Part shown: positions 19,375 through 27,374 of the stretch, piece after piece
Numbering within the stretch: the stretch's first letter is position 1
Layout of the letters: each line of letters starts with the position of its first letter
Source: Terrabacter sp040702505
Lineage (GTDB): Bacteria > Actinomycetota > Actinomycetes > Actinomycetales > Dermatophilaceae
Reading direction: 5' to 3'
Assembly (NCBI RefSeq): GCF_040702505.1
Contig: NZ_JBFBLC010000004.1
Span: forward strand, 1 to 64,000
DNA length: 64,000 bases
The notes under the pieces: generated by a model
Told to the model about the DNA's origin: nothing
What the model saw: only the letters and a program-made list of their open reading frames with translations
The model's database searches: none
Translations under genes and position numbers: made by a program

Positions 19375-19444
19375 ACCGAACGCGGCGTTCGGTCTCGAAA
19401 GCGGTGTTAGAACACTGAGTTCGAGACCGAACGCCGCGTTCGGT
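19375..19444. repeat. 70-bp palindromic element, copy 2
   Basis: Arms of 25 bases (19375-19399 and 19420-19444) pair perfectly. The core is the same as in copy 1. Where the arms differ from copy 1 (A to G, with T to C on the other side, at two pairs) the change is compensated on the opposite arm. The element lies 17 bases past the stop of the APC permease and 66 bases upstream of the AbiEi/DUF559 start. Confidence 0.8.
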
Positions 19445-19461
19445 GAGAAAAGCGGGGGCGG

Positions 19462-20961
19462 TCAGCGTTCGGCGATGACCTCGGGGGCCTCTTCGGCCTC
19501 GGGCTCGCCGATGCCCCTGCCGACGTTGCTGTGGGTGCGGGAGTAGGTGAAGTAGATGAGGAAGCCCAGCGCCATCCAGACGACGAAGCGGATCCACGTC
19601 TCGACCGACAGGTTGAGCACCAGGTAGAAGCACGCGAGGGCCGAGAGCCATGGGACGACCGGGTTGCCCGGCACCCGGAACGAGCGCTTGAGGTCCGGTC
19701 GGCGCTTGCGGAGGATCGGCACGGCGAGCGAGACGAGCATGAATGCCGTCAGCGTGCCGATGTTGACCATCTCCTCGAGCTTGCCGATGGGCGTGAGCGA
19801 GGCGATGAGCGCGACGACCGTGCCGATGATCAGCGTGAGCTTGACCGGGGTGCCGGTGCGGGCGCTGGTGCGCCCCAGGCTTCGGGGGATGAGGTTGTCG
19901 CGGCTCATCGCGAAGGTCACGCGGGTGGCCCCGATCATCAGGGTCATCACGACGGTGGTCAGACCGGCGACGGCGCCGGCCGAGATGAGCGTCGCGAACC
20001 CGTCCTTGCCGACCTGGGTGAAGGCCGTCGCGAGGGCGGCCTTGGGATCGATGTCCTTGTAGTTCTGCATGCCGGTGATCACGAGGGTGACGGCGACGTA
20101 GAGGATCGTGCAGATCGCGAGCGAGCCGAGGATCCCGCGCGGCAGGTCGCGCTGCGGGTTGCGGGCCTCCTCCGCCGTGGTGGCGACGACGTCGAAGCCG
20201 ATGTAGGCGAAGAAGACGATCGCGGCACCGGCCATGATGCCCATCACCCCGTACGTGGCGGGCGTCATCCCGCTGATGAGCTGGATCAGCGGCGTCGTGA
20301 GCCCCTCGGCGGCCTTGCCCGGCTCGCTCGGCGGGATGAACGGCGACCAGTTCGCGGTGTTGATGTAGGAGATGCCGGCGAAGATCACGAACAGGACGAT
20401 GAAGAGCTTGACGCCGACCAGCACGAGGTTGACCCGCATCGACTCCTTGATGCCCTTGGCGATGAGCAGGGTGAGGACGGCGACGAGCAGGAAGGCGGGC
20501 AGGTCGAAGGACGAACCGGGCCCCACGGAATCGGGCCACTTGATCCCCAGTTGTCCGAGGAACGTCACGAGGTACTGCGACCACCCCTGGGCGACCACGC
20601 TCGCGCCGAGCATCAGCTCGAGGAGCAGGTCCCAGCCGATGATCCACGCGATGAGCTCACCGAGCGTCGCGTAGGAGAACGTGTACGCCGAGCCGGAGAT
20701 CGGCACCGTGGAGGCGAATTCGGCGTAGCAGAGGGCGGCGAGGCCGCAGACGATGGCGCCGACCACGAACGACAGCGCGATCGACGGGCCCGCGTAGTCC
20801 TTGGCAGCCCTTCCGGTGAGCGTGAAGATACCGGCGCCGATGATGACGCCGATGCCGAAGACCGTGAGGTCCAGGGCGCTGAGTGTTCTCTTGAGCTTGT
20901 GGTCGGCCTCGTCGGCCGACGCCATCGATGCCTCGACGGACTTCGTGCGGAACACGCTCAT
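19462..20961 (-). CDS. APC-family amino acid permease (cationic amino acid transporter type)
   Basis: The 499-residue membrane protein has 12 to 14 predicted helices. The first carries GIGVIIGAGIFTLTG, the unwound substrate-binding helix of APC transporters, and the sequence continues with the CAT-type segments SGSAYTFSYATLGELIAWIIGWDL and FFAYIGFDVVATTAEEARNPQRDLP. It should import an amino acid, possibly cationic or branched, by proton or facilitated exchange. The start is the ATG at 20961, six bases after GGAGGG. It is a single gene ended by palindrome copy 2. Confidence 0.88.
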   Translation of the reverse strand: MSVFRTKSVEASMASADEADHKLKRTLSALDLTVFGIGVIIGAGIFTLTGRAAKDYAGPSIALSFVVGAIVCGLAALCYAEFASTVPISGSAYTFSYATLGELIAWIIGWDLLLELMLGASVVAQGWSQYLVTFLGQLGIKWPDSVGPGSSFDLPAFLLVAVLTLLIAKGIKESMRVNLVLVGVKLFIVLFVIFAGISYINTANWSPFIPPSEPGKAAEGLTTPLIQLISGMTPATYGVMGIMAGAAIVFFAYIGFDVVATTAEEARNPQRDLPRGILGSLAICTILYVAVTLVITGMQNYKDIDPKAALATAFTQVGKDGFATLISAGAVAGLTTVVMTLMIGATRVTFAMSRDNLIPRSLGRTSARTGTPVKLTLIIGTVVALIASLTPIGKLEEMVNIGTLTAFMLVSLAVPILRKRRPDLKRSFRVPGNPVVPWLSALACFYLVLNLSVETWIRFVVWMALGFLIYFTYSRTHSNVGRGIGEPEAEEAPEVIAER

Positions 20962-21040
20962 GATGCCCTCCGTGCAGGTCGGGTGACTGGCGGATCATCA
21001 CAAACTAGCGGGGAGCGTCACCGGCGGCGACCCCTGCCCG

Positions 21041-21808
21041 TCACTCGTCGGACATGTCCCTCTCATCGGTCGGCCAGATCGGACCGGTGTCGGCACCGCG
21101 ACGTCGCCTCTTGAGCTCCCGGCTCTCGTAGACGGTCTCGGGCCTGCCGTCCTGCTGCCGCCCGCGTGACCCGCCGGGGCGCTGGACGGGCATCGCCCGG
21201 GAGTACGAGTCGAGCCGGTCGGTGACGGGGTTGCGGACGCTCACGTCGGGGAAGTCCGTCTCCAGCGCCGGGACCTCGAAGTCCTCGTCGCCGGGCGGCG
21301 GGACGATGTGGAAGATCTCGGCGCAGATGTCCCGGTAGGTCCGGTCCGGGTTGGGGACCCACTTCACCTCGCGCAGGGCCTGGTCCTGTCCGGCGCTCTC
21401 GAGCACGAACTTGCCGTAGCCGAGGAACTGGCCCGGGATGGACCGGACATAGCTCATGTCGGTCACCTTGAGCAGCGGCATCATCGCGACCTTGTGCGTG
21501 ACGAGCCCGTAGCGCAGCAGCAGCCGCTTGTCGGTGGCGACGAACCAGTTGTGGCTCCAGTCGACGAGGCACCACACGAGCCGTGCCAGCAGGGCGAGAA
21601 AGAGCCACCAGAACGCGGTGCCGACCAGCTGGGTCGACTTCGTGACGTTGGAGTCGACCCAGATCGCGGCGATGAACCCGAGGGTGGTCGTCGCGACCGG
21701 CTCGGCGAGCTTGGCCCAGTGCGCACGGACCGCGGTGACGAGCCGTTCGCCCGGCAGCAGGATCGGGGCCAGCCCCGCCGGGACCTCCGTGCTCCTGAGC
21801 AGCGCCAT
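21041..21808 (-). CDS. PH-domain (bacterial PH_2/YdbS-type) membrane protein
   Basis: The 255-residue protein begins with an extracellular or cytoplasmic lead containing PILLPGERLVTAVRAHW, two membrane helices (about 37-55 and 60-82), then the bacterial pleckstrin-like domain with W-F-V-A-T-D-K-R-L-L-L-R-Y-G-L, MPLLKVTDMSY and GYGKFVLESAGQDQALREV. A charged Arg-rich tail follows. Function unknown; such domains bind membranes or small proteins. The start is the ATG at 21808; the frame is open upstream but reads through the next small gene. It lies 19 bases after that gene and probably shares its transcript. Confidence 0.78.
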   Translation of the reverse strand: MALLRSTEVPAGLAPILLPGERLVTAVRAHWAKLAEPVATTTLGFIAAIWVDSNVTKSTQLVGTAFWWLFLALLARLVWCLVDWSHNWFVATDKRLLLRYGLVTHKVAMMPLLKVTDMSYVRSIPGQFLGYGKFVLESAGQDQALREVKWVPNPDRTYRDICAEIFHIVPPPGDEDFEVPALETDFPDVSVRNPVTDRLDSYSRAMPVQRPGGSRGRQQDGRPETVYESRELKRRRRGADTGPIWPTDERDMSDE

Positions 21809-21827
21809 GACCTTGAGTCTGCTCGCG

Positions 21828-21998
21828 TCAGCGGTTGAGCAGCGAGTTGAAGAACCTGAGGAGCGCGTCGAAGCCGTCGACGAGGAGGCCCCAGATCGTG
21901 TGCACGAGGTCTGCGGCCTTGGCCGGGTTGGTGAACACGGCATAGACGAAGAACGCGAGCACGAGGATCAGCACGATCTTCTTGAGCTTGGGGCCCAT
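21828..21998 (-). CDS. Small single-helix membrane protein (56 residues)
   Basis: The product begins MGPKLKKIVLILVLAFFVYAVFTNPAKAADLV, a basic N-terminus and one membrane helix, and ends in an amphipathic stretch with FDALLRFFNSLLNR. AAGGAG lies eight bases before the ATG at 21998, which makes it a convincing small gene. It is 19 bases upstream of the PH-domain gene and may be its partner. I do not recognise a named family. Confidence 0.65.
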   Translation of the reverse strand: MGPKLKKIVLILVLAFFVYAVFTNPAKAADLVHTIWGLLVDGFDALLRFFNSLLNR

Positions 21999-22143
21999 GG
22001 TGTGTCGCTCCTTGGAGGGAAGGTGCTGGCGCTGCCCTGACAGCCCCACGGCACAGGGGTGTGCCCAGTGTGCCGTATGAGGCGTTTGTGGCTCGGGACC
22101 CGGGGGGCGCGGCGCGTGTCCGGGTCGGGGCGAGGGGCGCGGC

Positions 22144-22149
22144 TATCCT
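22144..22149 (+). promoter_or_regulatory. -10 box predicting a leaderless rsm22-like gene
   Basis: TATCCT ends six bases before the GTG start, and no ribosome site is present. Confidence 0.4.
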
Positions 22150-22155
22150 CCTCGC

Positions 22156-23145
22156 GTGTCCCGAACGCCGACGTATGCCGCCGAGCTGCGTGCCGCCCTC
22201 AGCCGCGCCATGCGCGGGGTGGACGAGCGGGAGCTGGCTCGCGTCACCGAGGTGCTGGTCGCCCGCTACCGCTCCGTGAAGCCGGCCTCGTCGCCGATCC
22301 TCGCCTCGGGCGTCCACGTCGCAGCGTACGCGGCCTACCGGATGCCGGCGACGCACGCCGCCCTGTCGCGGGTGCTCGAGGCCGTGGCGGATCGTGGCGT
22401 CGCGCCCCGGTCGCTGCTCGACCTCGGCGGCGGCACCGGGGCGGCGGCCTGGGCGGCCGCCGGCGCCTTCCCCTCGCTGGAGTCGCTCACCGTGCTCGAC
22501 CAGGTCGAGGCGGCCCTGGCGCTGGGTCGCGACCTGCTCGCCGACGCACCGTCACCGGCGCTCGCGAATGCCACCTTCCGGCGCGCTGTCGCCGGCGCCT
22601 GGCCCGACGACCAGGCCGACCTCGTCACCGTCTCCTACGTCCTCAGCGAGCTCGACGAGCATCAGCAGGATGCGTTGGTGCGTGACGCCATGCGACGCGG
22701 ACGAGTCGTCGTGGTCGCCGAACCCGGCACCCCGGACGGCTACGGCCGCGTGATCCGGGTGCGGACGGCTCTCCTCGCCGCCGGCTGGACCCTGCTCGGG
22801 CCCTGCCCGCACGAGGCGGAATGCCCTCTGCTGCACAGCGACTGGTGTCACTTCGCCGCGCGCGTCAGTCGTTCGGCGGAGCACCGACGGATCAAGGGCG
22901 CGGAGCTGTCCTACGAGGACGAGAAGTTCTCGTGGGTGGCGGGCGCCGCGCCGGGCGTGCTGGATTCCCAAGTGACACAGGCGACTCCAGGCCGCATCAT
23001 CCGGCATCCCTTGAAGCGCAAGGGACTCGTCGAGTTCCAGGTCTGCCGAACCGATGGCACGGCAGGCCGCGAGGTCGTCTCGAAGAAGGCGGGCGAGCGC
23101 TACCGGAAGGCGCGGGACGCCGAGTGGGGCGACACGCTGCCCTGA
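22156..23145 (+). CDS. Rsm22/METTL17-family small-ribosomal-subunit methyltransferase-like protein
   Basis: The 329-residue protein has a SAM-type Rossmann core with DLGGGTGAAAWAA (about residues 92-104) and an FxxDLVTVSYVLSEL stretch. Its C-terminal half carries the Rsm22 hallmarks GPCPHEAECPL, DWCHFAARVSRSAEHRRIKG, LSYEDEKFSW and a final QVCR. The four cysteines of C-P-H-x3-C ... WCHF ... VCR correspond to those that hold an iron-sulfur cluster in mitochondrial METTL17. The family binds the small ribosomal subunit during assembly; enzymatic activity is uncertain. The start is a GTG preceded by a -10 box, not by a ribosome site. Confidence 0.82.
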   Translation: MSRTPTYAAELRAALSRAMRGVDERELARVTEVLVARYRSVKPASSPILASGVHVAAYAAYRMPATHAALSRVLEAVADRGVAPRSLLDLGGGTGAAAWAAAGAFPSLESLTVLDQVEAALALGRDLLADAPSPALANATFRRAVAGAWPDDQADLVTVSYVLSELDEHQQDALVRDAMRRGRVVVVAEPGTPDGYGRVIRVRTALLAAGWTLLGPCPHEAECPLLHSDWCHFAARVSRSAEHRRIKGAELSYEDEKFSWVAGAAPGVLDSQVTQATPGRIIRHPLKRKGLVEFQVCRTDGTAGREVVSKKAGERYRKARDAEWGDTLP

Positions 23146-23166
23146 CCCGGCGGCATACGCAAGCGG

Positions 23167-23805
23167 TCAGACGACGCCGTAGAGACGGTCACCGGCGTCG
23201 CCCAGCCCGGGCACGATGTAGCCCTTCTCGTTGAGCTTCTCGTCGATGGTGCCGAGCACGACCTTGACCGGGATGTCGCTCTCGGAGAGCTCGTCCTCCA
23301 GGTGCTTGATGCCCTCGGGTGCGGCAAGGAGGCAGACGGCGGTGATGTCGCGCGCGCCCTTGGCGGTGAGGTAGTCGATCGCCATGACGAGGGTGCCGCC
23401 GGTCGCGAGCATCGGGTCGAGGATGAAGACCTGGCGGCCGGTGAGGTCGTCGGGCAGGCGGTTCGCGTACGTCGAGACCTCGAGGGTCTCCTCGTTGCGG
23501 ATCATGCCGAGGAAGCCCACCTCGGCGCTCGGCAGGAGCTTGACCATGCCGTCGAGCATGCCGAGGCCGGCGCGCAGGATGGGCACGATGATCGGCTTCG
23601 GGTTGGACAGCTTGATGCCCGTGGTGGGCGCGACCGGGGTCTCGATCTCGAACGCCTCGACGCGGACCTCGCGGGTGGCCTCGTAGGCGAGCAGCGTCAC
23701 GAGCTCCTCGGCGAGACGGCGGAACGTGGGGCTGTCGGTCCGCTTGTCGCGCAGGTAGGTGAGCTTGTGGGCGATGAGCGGGTGGTCTGCGACATGGACG
23801 TCCAT
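23167..23805 (-). CDS. upp: Uracil phosphoribosyltransferase
   Basis: The 212-residue enzyme salvages uracil with PRPP to UMP. Residue pattern and length are typical: HPLIAHKLTYLRD at 8-20, IVPILRAGLGM (about 73-83), the PRPP loop ILDPMLATGGT (about 128-138) and the uracil-binding end GYIVPGLGDAGDRLYGV. It is transcribed away from tadA, with 17 bases between the two starts, so the promoters overlap. It converges with the rsm22-like gene. Confidence 0.95.
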   Translation of the reverse strand: MDVHVADHPLIAHKLTYLRDKRTDSPTFRRLAEELVTLLAYEATREVRVEAFEIETPVAPTTGIKLSNPKPIIVPILRAGLGMLDGMVKLLPSAEVGFLGMIRNEETLEVSTYANRLPDDLTGRQVFILDPMLATGGTLVMAIDYLTAKGARDITAVCLLAAPEGIKHLEDELSESDIPVKVVLGTIDEKLNEKGYIVPGLGDAGDRLYGVV

Positions 23806-23822
23806 GGGTGGAAACTTAGCGC

Positions 23823-24326
23823 GTGGCCAGAGGATCCGAGACCCCCCGCAAGAGCTCCGTCACCTCCCCGGAGGCGTATGCCGCGTGGCTCGGCGACGCG
23901 CTCGAGCTTGCGGCGGCGACCGTGGGCTCGCAGGACGTCCCGGTCGGGGCGCTTCTCGTGGACCCGGACGGCGCTGTCCTCGGCCGCGGACGCAACGTGC
24001 GCGAGGAGAACGGCGACCCCACGGGGCACGCGGAGGTCATGGCGCTGAGGGAGGCCTCGCGCTCGGCCGGCTCCTGGCGACTGGAGGGGTGCACCCTCGT
24101 GGTGACGCTGGAGCCGTGCGTCATGTGCGCCGGCGCGGCCATGGCGGCGAGGCTGGAGCGGATCGTGTTCGGCGCCTGGGACCCGAAGGCGGGGGCCTGT
24201 GGCTCGGTGTGGGACCTGACCCGCGACCCGCTGGCGACGCACAACGTGGACGTGGTCGGAGGGGTGCGCGCGGAGGAGTCGGCGGCCCTGCTGGTCGATT
24301 TCTTCGAGGGCCGCCGCCTCCGGTAA
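23823..24326 (+). CDS. tadA: tRNA-specific adenosine deaminase
   Basis: The 167-residue zinc enzyme deaminates A34 to inosine in tRNA-Arg(ACG). The active site is visible: GHAEVMAL with the zinc His and catalytic Glu (about 67-74) and EPCVMCAGA with the two zinc cysteines (about 97-105). The DVPVGALLV opening is typical. The start is a GTG at 23823, divergent from upp. It ends just 12 bases before tRNA-Ser(CGA). Its only well-established bacterial tRNA substrate is the tRNA-Arg(ACG) encoded at 3094. Nucleoside deaminase is the less likely alternative. Confidence 0.88.
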   Translation: MARGSETPRKSSVTSPEAYAAWLGDALELAAATVGSQDVPVGALLVDPDGAVLGRGRNVREENGDPTGHAEVMALREASRSAGSWRLEGCTLVVTLEPCVMCAGAAMAARLERIVFGAWDPKAGACGSVWDLTRDPLATHNVDVVGGVRAEESAALLVDFFEGRRLR

Positions 24327-24338
24327 GGTCTCTCCCGG

Positions 24339-24426
24339 TGGCGTGTCCGAGCGGCCAAAGGAGCACGCCTCGAAAGCGTGTGTGGGGGTAACTCCACCGT
24401 GGGTTCAAATCCCACCGCCACCGCCA
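24339..24426 (+). tRNA. tRNA-Ser(CGA), CCA encoded
   Basis: The 88 bases form a class II tRNA: acceptor GGTGGCG with CGCCACC, discriminator G, anticodon loop CTCGAAA (anticodon CGA), a long variable arm (TGTGGGGGTAACTCCAC region) and a T arm GTGGG-TTCAAAT-CCCAC. CCA is encoded. The last 18 bases form the outer part of a 36-bp perfect inverted repeat with the sequence downstream. Confidence 0.93.
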
Positions 24427-24489
24427 AACGAAGAAGGACCCGACACGCTTTTCGTCGGGTCCTTCTTCGTTTGGCGGTGGCGGTGGGAT
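24409..24489. repeat. 36-bp perfect inverted repeat including the tRNA-Ser 3' end
   Basis: Left arm 24409-24444 and right arm 24454-24489 are exact reverse complements around a nine-base loop (ACGCTTTTC). The inner 19 bp look like a normal tRNA terminator, but pairing continues through CCA, the acceptor 3' strand and the T-stem 3' strand. A third, direct copy of TCCCACCGCC follows at 24501-24510. Confidence 0.9.
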
Positions 24490-24506
24490 GTGGGACGGCG
24501 TCCCAC
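24490..24506 (-). terminator. Small hairpin past the ROK stop codon
   Basis: GTGGGA pairs with TCCCAC around CGGCG, 15 bases beyond the ROK gene stop. Alternative pairing with the tRNA-derived arm (GGCGGTGGGA with TCCCACCGCC) is possible. Confidence 0.45.
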
Positions 24507-24521
24507 CGCCGAATAGGGCGG

Positions 24522-25739
24522 TCAGGACGCGGACTGCGCGACCGACCGAGCGATCGCCCGGTCCACGCGGTCGGCCGTCAACGCGTGCTGGATCACCATG
24601 GTGGCCGCTCCGATGACGCCGGCCTGCGTGCCCGTGGTCGCGGGGACGATCTGCAGCGCGCCGGTGGCCAGGGGCAGCGAACGGCCGTACACGATCTCGC
24701 GGACGCCGGCGATGAGGCTCTCGCCGGCTTCCGACAGCGTGCCGCCGATGACGATGACCGACGGGTTGAGCAGGCTCACACAGGTGGCCAGCACCTCCCC
24801 GATGGTGCGGCCGGCCTGCCGAACGGCCAGCGCCGCGGGGATGTTGCCGCTCCGCACGAGGTCGACGATGTCGGCGTTCGACTCCGCGGTCACATGGATC
24901 TCCGCGAGCGCCTTGGAGATCGCGGGGCCGCTGGCGACGGCCTCGAGGCAGCCGAGGTTGCCGCACGAGCAGAGCACATCGGCTGCGTGCGGTGCGGCGA
25001 CATGGCCCAGGTCTCCCGCAGCGCCGACGGCGCCACGGTGGAGCCGGCCCCCGCTGATGATCCCGGCGCCGATGCCGGTGGCCACCTTGACGAAGAGAAG
25101 GTGCTCGATCTCGGGGTGTGCCATGGCGTGCTCGCCCAGAGCCATGATGTTGACGTCGTTGTCGACCAGAACCGGGACGTCGAGGTGGCGCCGGACATGG
25201 CCCGGCACGTCGTATCCGTCCCAGCCGGGCATGATCGGCGGCCGCATCGGGCGTCCGCTCGAGTGCTCGACGGGACCGGGCACCCCGATCCCGATGCCGA
25301 TCAGCTCACGCGGCTCGCGGCCGGCCTGGTCGAGCAGCCGTCTCGTGGTGGCGACCACCCAGTCGAGAACGACTTCAGGGCCGTCGGTGATGTCGAGGCT
25401 CTCGGCGATCTCGCTGAGCGGCCGGCCGCTCAGGTCCGTCAGCGCCACTCGGCCGTGGGTGGCGCCGATGTCGGCGCCGATGACGACGCGAGCCTCGGGG
25501 TTGAACGCGAACCGCACCGGTGGGCGGCCGCCGGTGCTCGCAGCCTCACCGCTCGGCGCGAGCAGGCCGGAGGCAAGGAGTGCATCCACCCGGGCGCCGA
25601 CGGTGGAGCGAGCCAGCCCGGTCAGCTTCGCCAGCTCGGCGCGGGTGCGGGGCCGCTCGTCCCGGAGCAGCTGGAGCAGCTCGCCGGCGCCGCTGACGGA
25701 GGTGGCGGCGTAGGGGGACGAGGCGGGCTGGGGACGCAC
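24522..25739 (-). CDS. ROK-family transcriptional repressor (XylR/NagC type)
   Basis: The 405-residue protein has an N-terminal winged helix (TRAELAKLTGLARSTVGARVDALLASGLL, about 32-60) followed by a ROK sugar-kinase-like domain. GADIGATHGRVAL (about 87-99) is the phosphate-binding loop, DNDVNIMALGEH the catalytic-Asp region, and GHVAAPHAADVLCSCGNLGCLEA the zinc motif with one His and three Cys. It should repress the divergent sugar operon until its sugar binds. The start is a GTG at 25739 next to AAGG; nothing better is found downstream. The stop is 32 bases from the tRNA-Ser hairpin. Confidence 0.87.
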   Translation of the reverse strand: MRPQPASSPYAATSVSGAGELLQLLRDERPRTRAELAKLTGLARSTVGARVDALLASGLLAPSGEAASTGGRPPVRFAFNPEARVVIGADIGATHGRVALTDLSGRPLSEIAESLDITDGPEVVLDWVVATTRRLLDQAGREPRELIGIGIGVPGPVEHSSGRPMRPPIMPGWDGYDVPGHVRRHLDVPVLVDNDVNIMALGEHAMAHPEIEHLLFVKVATGIGAGIISGGRLHRGAVGAAGDLGHVAAPHAADVLCSCGNLGCLEAVASGPAISKALAEIHVTAESNADIVDLVRSGNIPAALAVRQAGRTIGEVLATCVSLLNPSVIVIGGTLSEAGESLIAGVREIVYGRSLPLATGALQIVPATTGTQAGVIGAATMVIQHALTADRVDRAIARSVAQSAS

Positions 25740-25746
25740 CCTTCAA

Positions 25747-25840
25747 GTCAAGCACAAGCGGCTTATGTGTGCCATGCGAGACACTTGTGCAGGATGATTG
25801 TGAACTTTTGCTTGACGCGCCGACAGAAGTGGTCCACGGT
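25747..25840. promoter_or_regulatory. Divergent ROK/sugar-operon control region
   Basis: GTCAAGCA at 25747-25754 and TGCTTGAC at 25809-25816 form an inverted pair 54 bases apart; each reads TGCTTGAC toward its own gene and may serve as operator half and -35 box. On the plus strand TTGACG (25812-25817) is 17 bases from CACGGT (25835-25840), which ends seven bases before the ATG at 25848. That spacing predicts a leaderless message. A GCACAAG/CTTGTGC pair lies between. Confidence 0.4.
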
Positions 25841-25847
25841 GTGACGC

Positions 25848-27374
25848 ATGGAATCTCGACGGCGAGATGGAGCGGACGCCCCGCTGCTGCGAATGACCGA
25901 TGTGGTCAAGCGGTTCCCCGGCGTGGTCGCTCTCGGTGGGGTCGACCTCGACGTGCAGCCCGGTGAGGTGCACTGCCTCCTGGGCCAGAACGGAGCAGGC
26001 AAGAGCACACTGATCAAGGTCCTCGCCGGCGTCCACCAGGCCGACGAGGGCACGATCGAGTGGGATGGGGAGCCGGTCACGCTCGTCCACCCCCAGGCCG
26101 CCATGGACCTGGGCATCGCGACGATGTACCAGGAGCTCGACCTGGTCGAGGGCCTCACCGTCGCCGAGAACATCTACCTCGGGCACGAGCCCGCCCGCTT
26201 CGGCTTCTCTCAGCGCACCGACGCCCGTCGCGGCGCGACCGAGCTGCTCGCCCGCCTCGGCCATCGCGAGATCTCCCCATCGACCGAGGTCGGCACCTTG
26301 TCCGCCGCGTCGTGCCAGATCGTCAGCATGGCCCGCGCGCTCTCCCGTGACGCGCGGCTCATCATCATGGACGAGCCGTCGGCCGTCCTCGACGCGGGCG
26401 AGGTCGAGCAGCTGTTCGCCGTGATCCGCGAGGTCACCGCCCAGGGCGTCGCCGTGGTCTACATCTCCCACCGTCTCGAGGAGATCCGCGAGATCGGCGA
26501 CCGGGTGACCGTCCTCAAGGACGGCCGCACCGTCGCCACCGGCCTCGACGCGAAACAGACCGGCACCCAGGAGCTGATCCGGCTCATGACCGGCCGCTCC
26601 ATCGAGTACGTCTTCCCCGACCGGGCGGTCGTGGCAGCCGCCGAGCCGCTCCTGCGGGTCGAACACCTCTCCCGCGCGGGCGAGTTCGTCGACGTGAGCT
26701 TCGACGTGCGTCCCGGCGAGGTCGTCGGCCTCGCCGGCCTCGTCGGCTCCGGACGCAGTGAGATCGTCGAGACGATCTTCGGCGCGCGCCGCGCGACGGG
26801 CGGGCGCGTCCTCGTCGACGGCCAGCCCGTGCGCCCCGGCTCCGTGTCCGCGGCCGTCGCCGCCGGCCTCGGCCTGTGCCCCGAGGAACGCAAGAGCCAG
26901 GCCCTCGTCCTCGGCGCCTCCCTGGCGGCCAACATCAGCCTTGCCACGCTGGCCCGGTTCTCCCGCGCCGGTCTTCTCGACGGCGGCGCCGAGGTGGCCG
27001 CCGCCGAACAGCTCATGGAGTCGCTCGACGTGCGGCCCCGTGGGGTGCACCGCGAGTCGCGCCTGCTCTCCGGCGGCAACCAGCAGAAGGTCGTCCTCGC
27101 CCGGTGGCTGCTCCGCGGCTGCCGCGTCCTGCTCCTCGACGAGCCCACCCGGGGAGTCGACGTGGGCGCCCGCTCGGAGATCTACGCACTCGTCCGGCGC
27201 CTCACCGACGAGGGCGTCGCCGTCGTCGTCGTCTCGAGCGAGATCCCGGAGGTGCTCGGCCTGTCCAACCGGGTGCTGGTCCTCGCCGACCGCACCGTCC
27301 GCCACGAGGGTCCGGCCGACGAGCTCGACGAGCACGCCGTCCTCGACATCATCCTGAAGGGAGACGCGGCATGA
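25848..27374 (+). CDS. Sugar ABC transporter, double ATPase subunit (RbsA/XylG/MglA type)
   Basis: The 508-residue cytoplasmic ATPase powers import of a monosaccharide. It contains two ABC domains: the first with Walker A GQNGAGKS (46-53), a non-canonical signature LSAASCQIVSMARAL and Walker B LIIMDEP; the second with a degenerate Walker A GLVGSGRS, a full LLSGGNQQKV signature and VLLLDEPTRGVD. That pattern is normal for CUT2 sugar importers. The ATG at 25848 has no ribosome site. The stop overlaps the permease start by four bases (ATGA), so they are translationally coupled. Confidence 0.92.
   Translation: MESRRRDGADAPLLRMTDVVKRFPGVVALGGVDLDVQPGEVHCLLGQNGAGKSTLIKVLAGVHQADEGTIEWDGEPVTLVHPQAAMDLGIATMYQELDLVEGLTVAENIYLGHEPARFGFSQRTDARRGATELLARLGHREISPSTEVGTLSAASCQIVSMARALSRDARLIIMDEPSAVLDAGEVEQLFAVIREVTAQGVAVVYISHRLEEIREIGDRVTVLKDGRTVATGLDAKQTGTQELIRLMTGRSIEYVFPDRAVVAAAEPLLRVEHLSRAGEFVDVSFDVRPGEVVGLAGLVGSGRSEIVETIFGARRATGGRVLVDGQPVRPGSVSAAVAAGLGLCPEERKSQALVLGASLAANISLATLARFSRAGLLDGGAEVAAAEQLMESLDVRPRGVHRESRLLSGGNQQKVVLARWLLRGCRVLLLDEPTRGVDVGARSEIYALVRRLTDEGVAVVVVSSEIPEVLGLSNRVLVLADRTVRHEGPADELDEHAVLDIILKGDAA

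Noticed and set aside
24339..24522. Integrated element at tRNA-Ser(CGA)
   Set aside because: There is no integrase, no direct repeat of the tRNA end longer than 10 bases, and the neighbouring ROK gene belongs to the sugar operon. The duplication is inverted, not direct as an att site would be.
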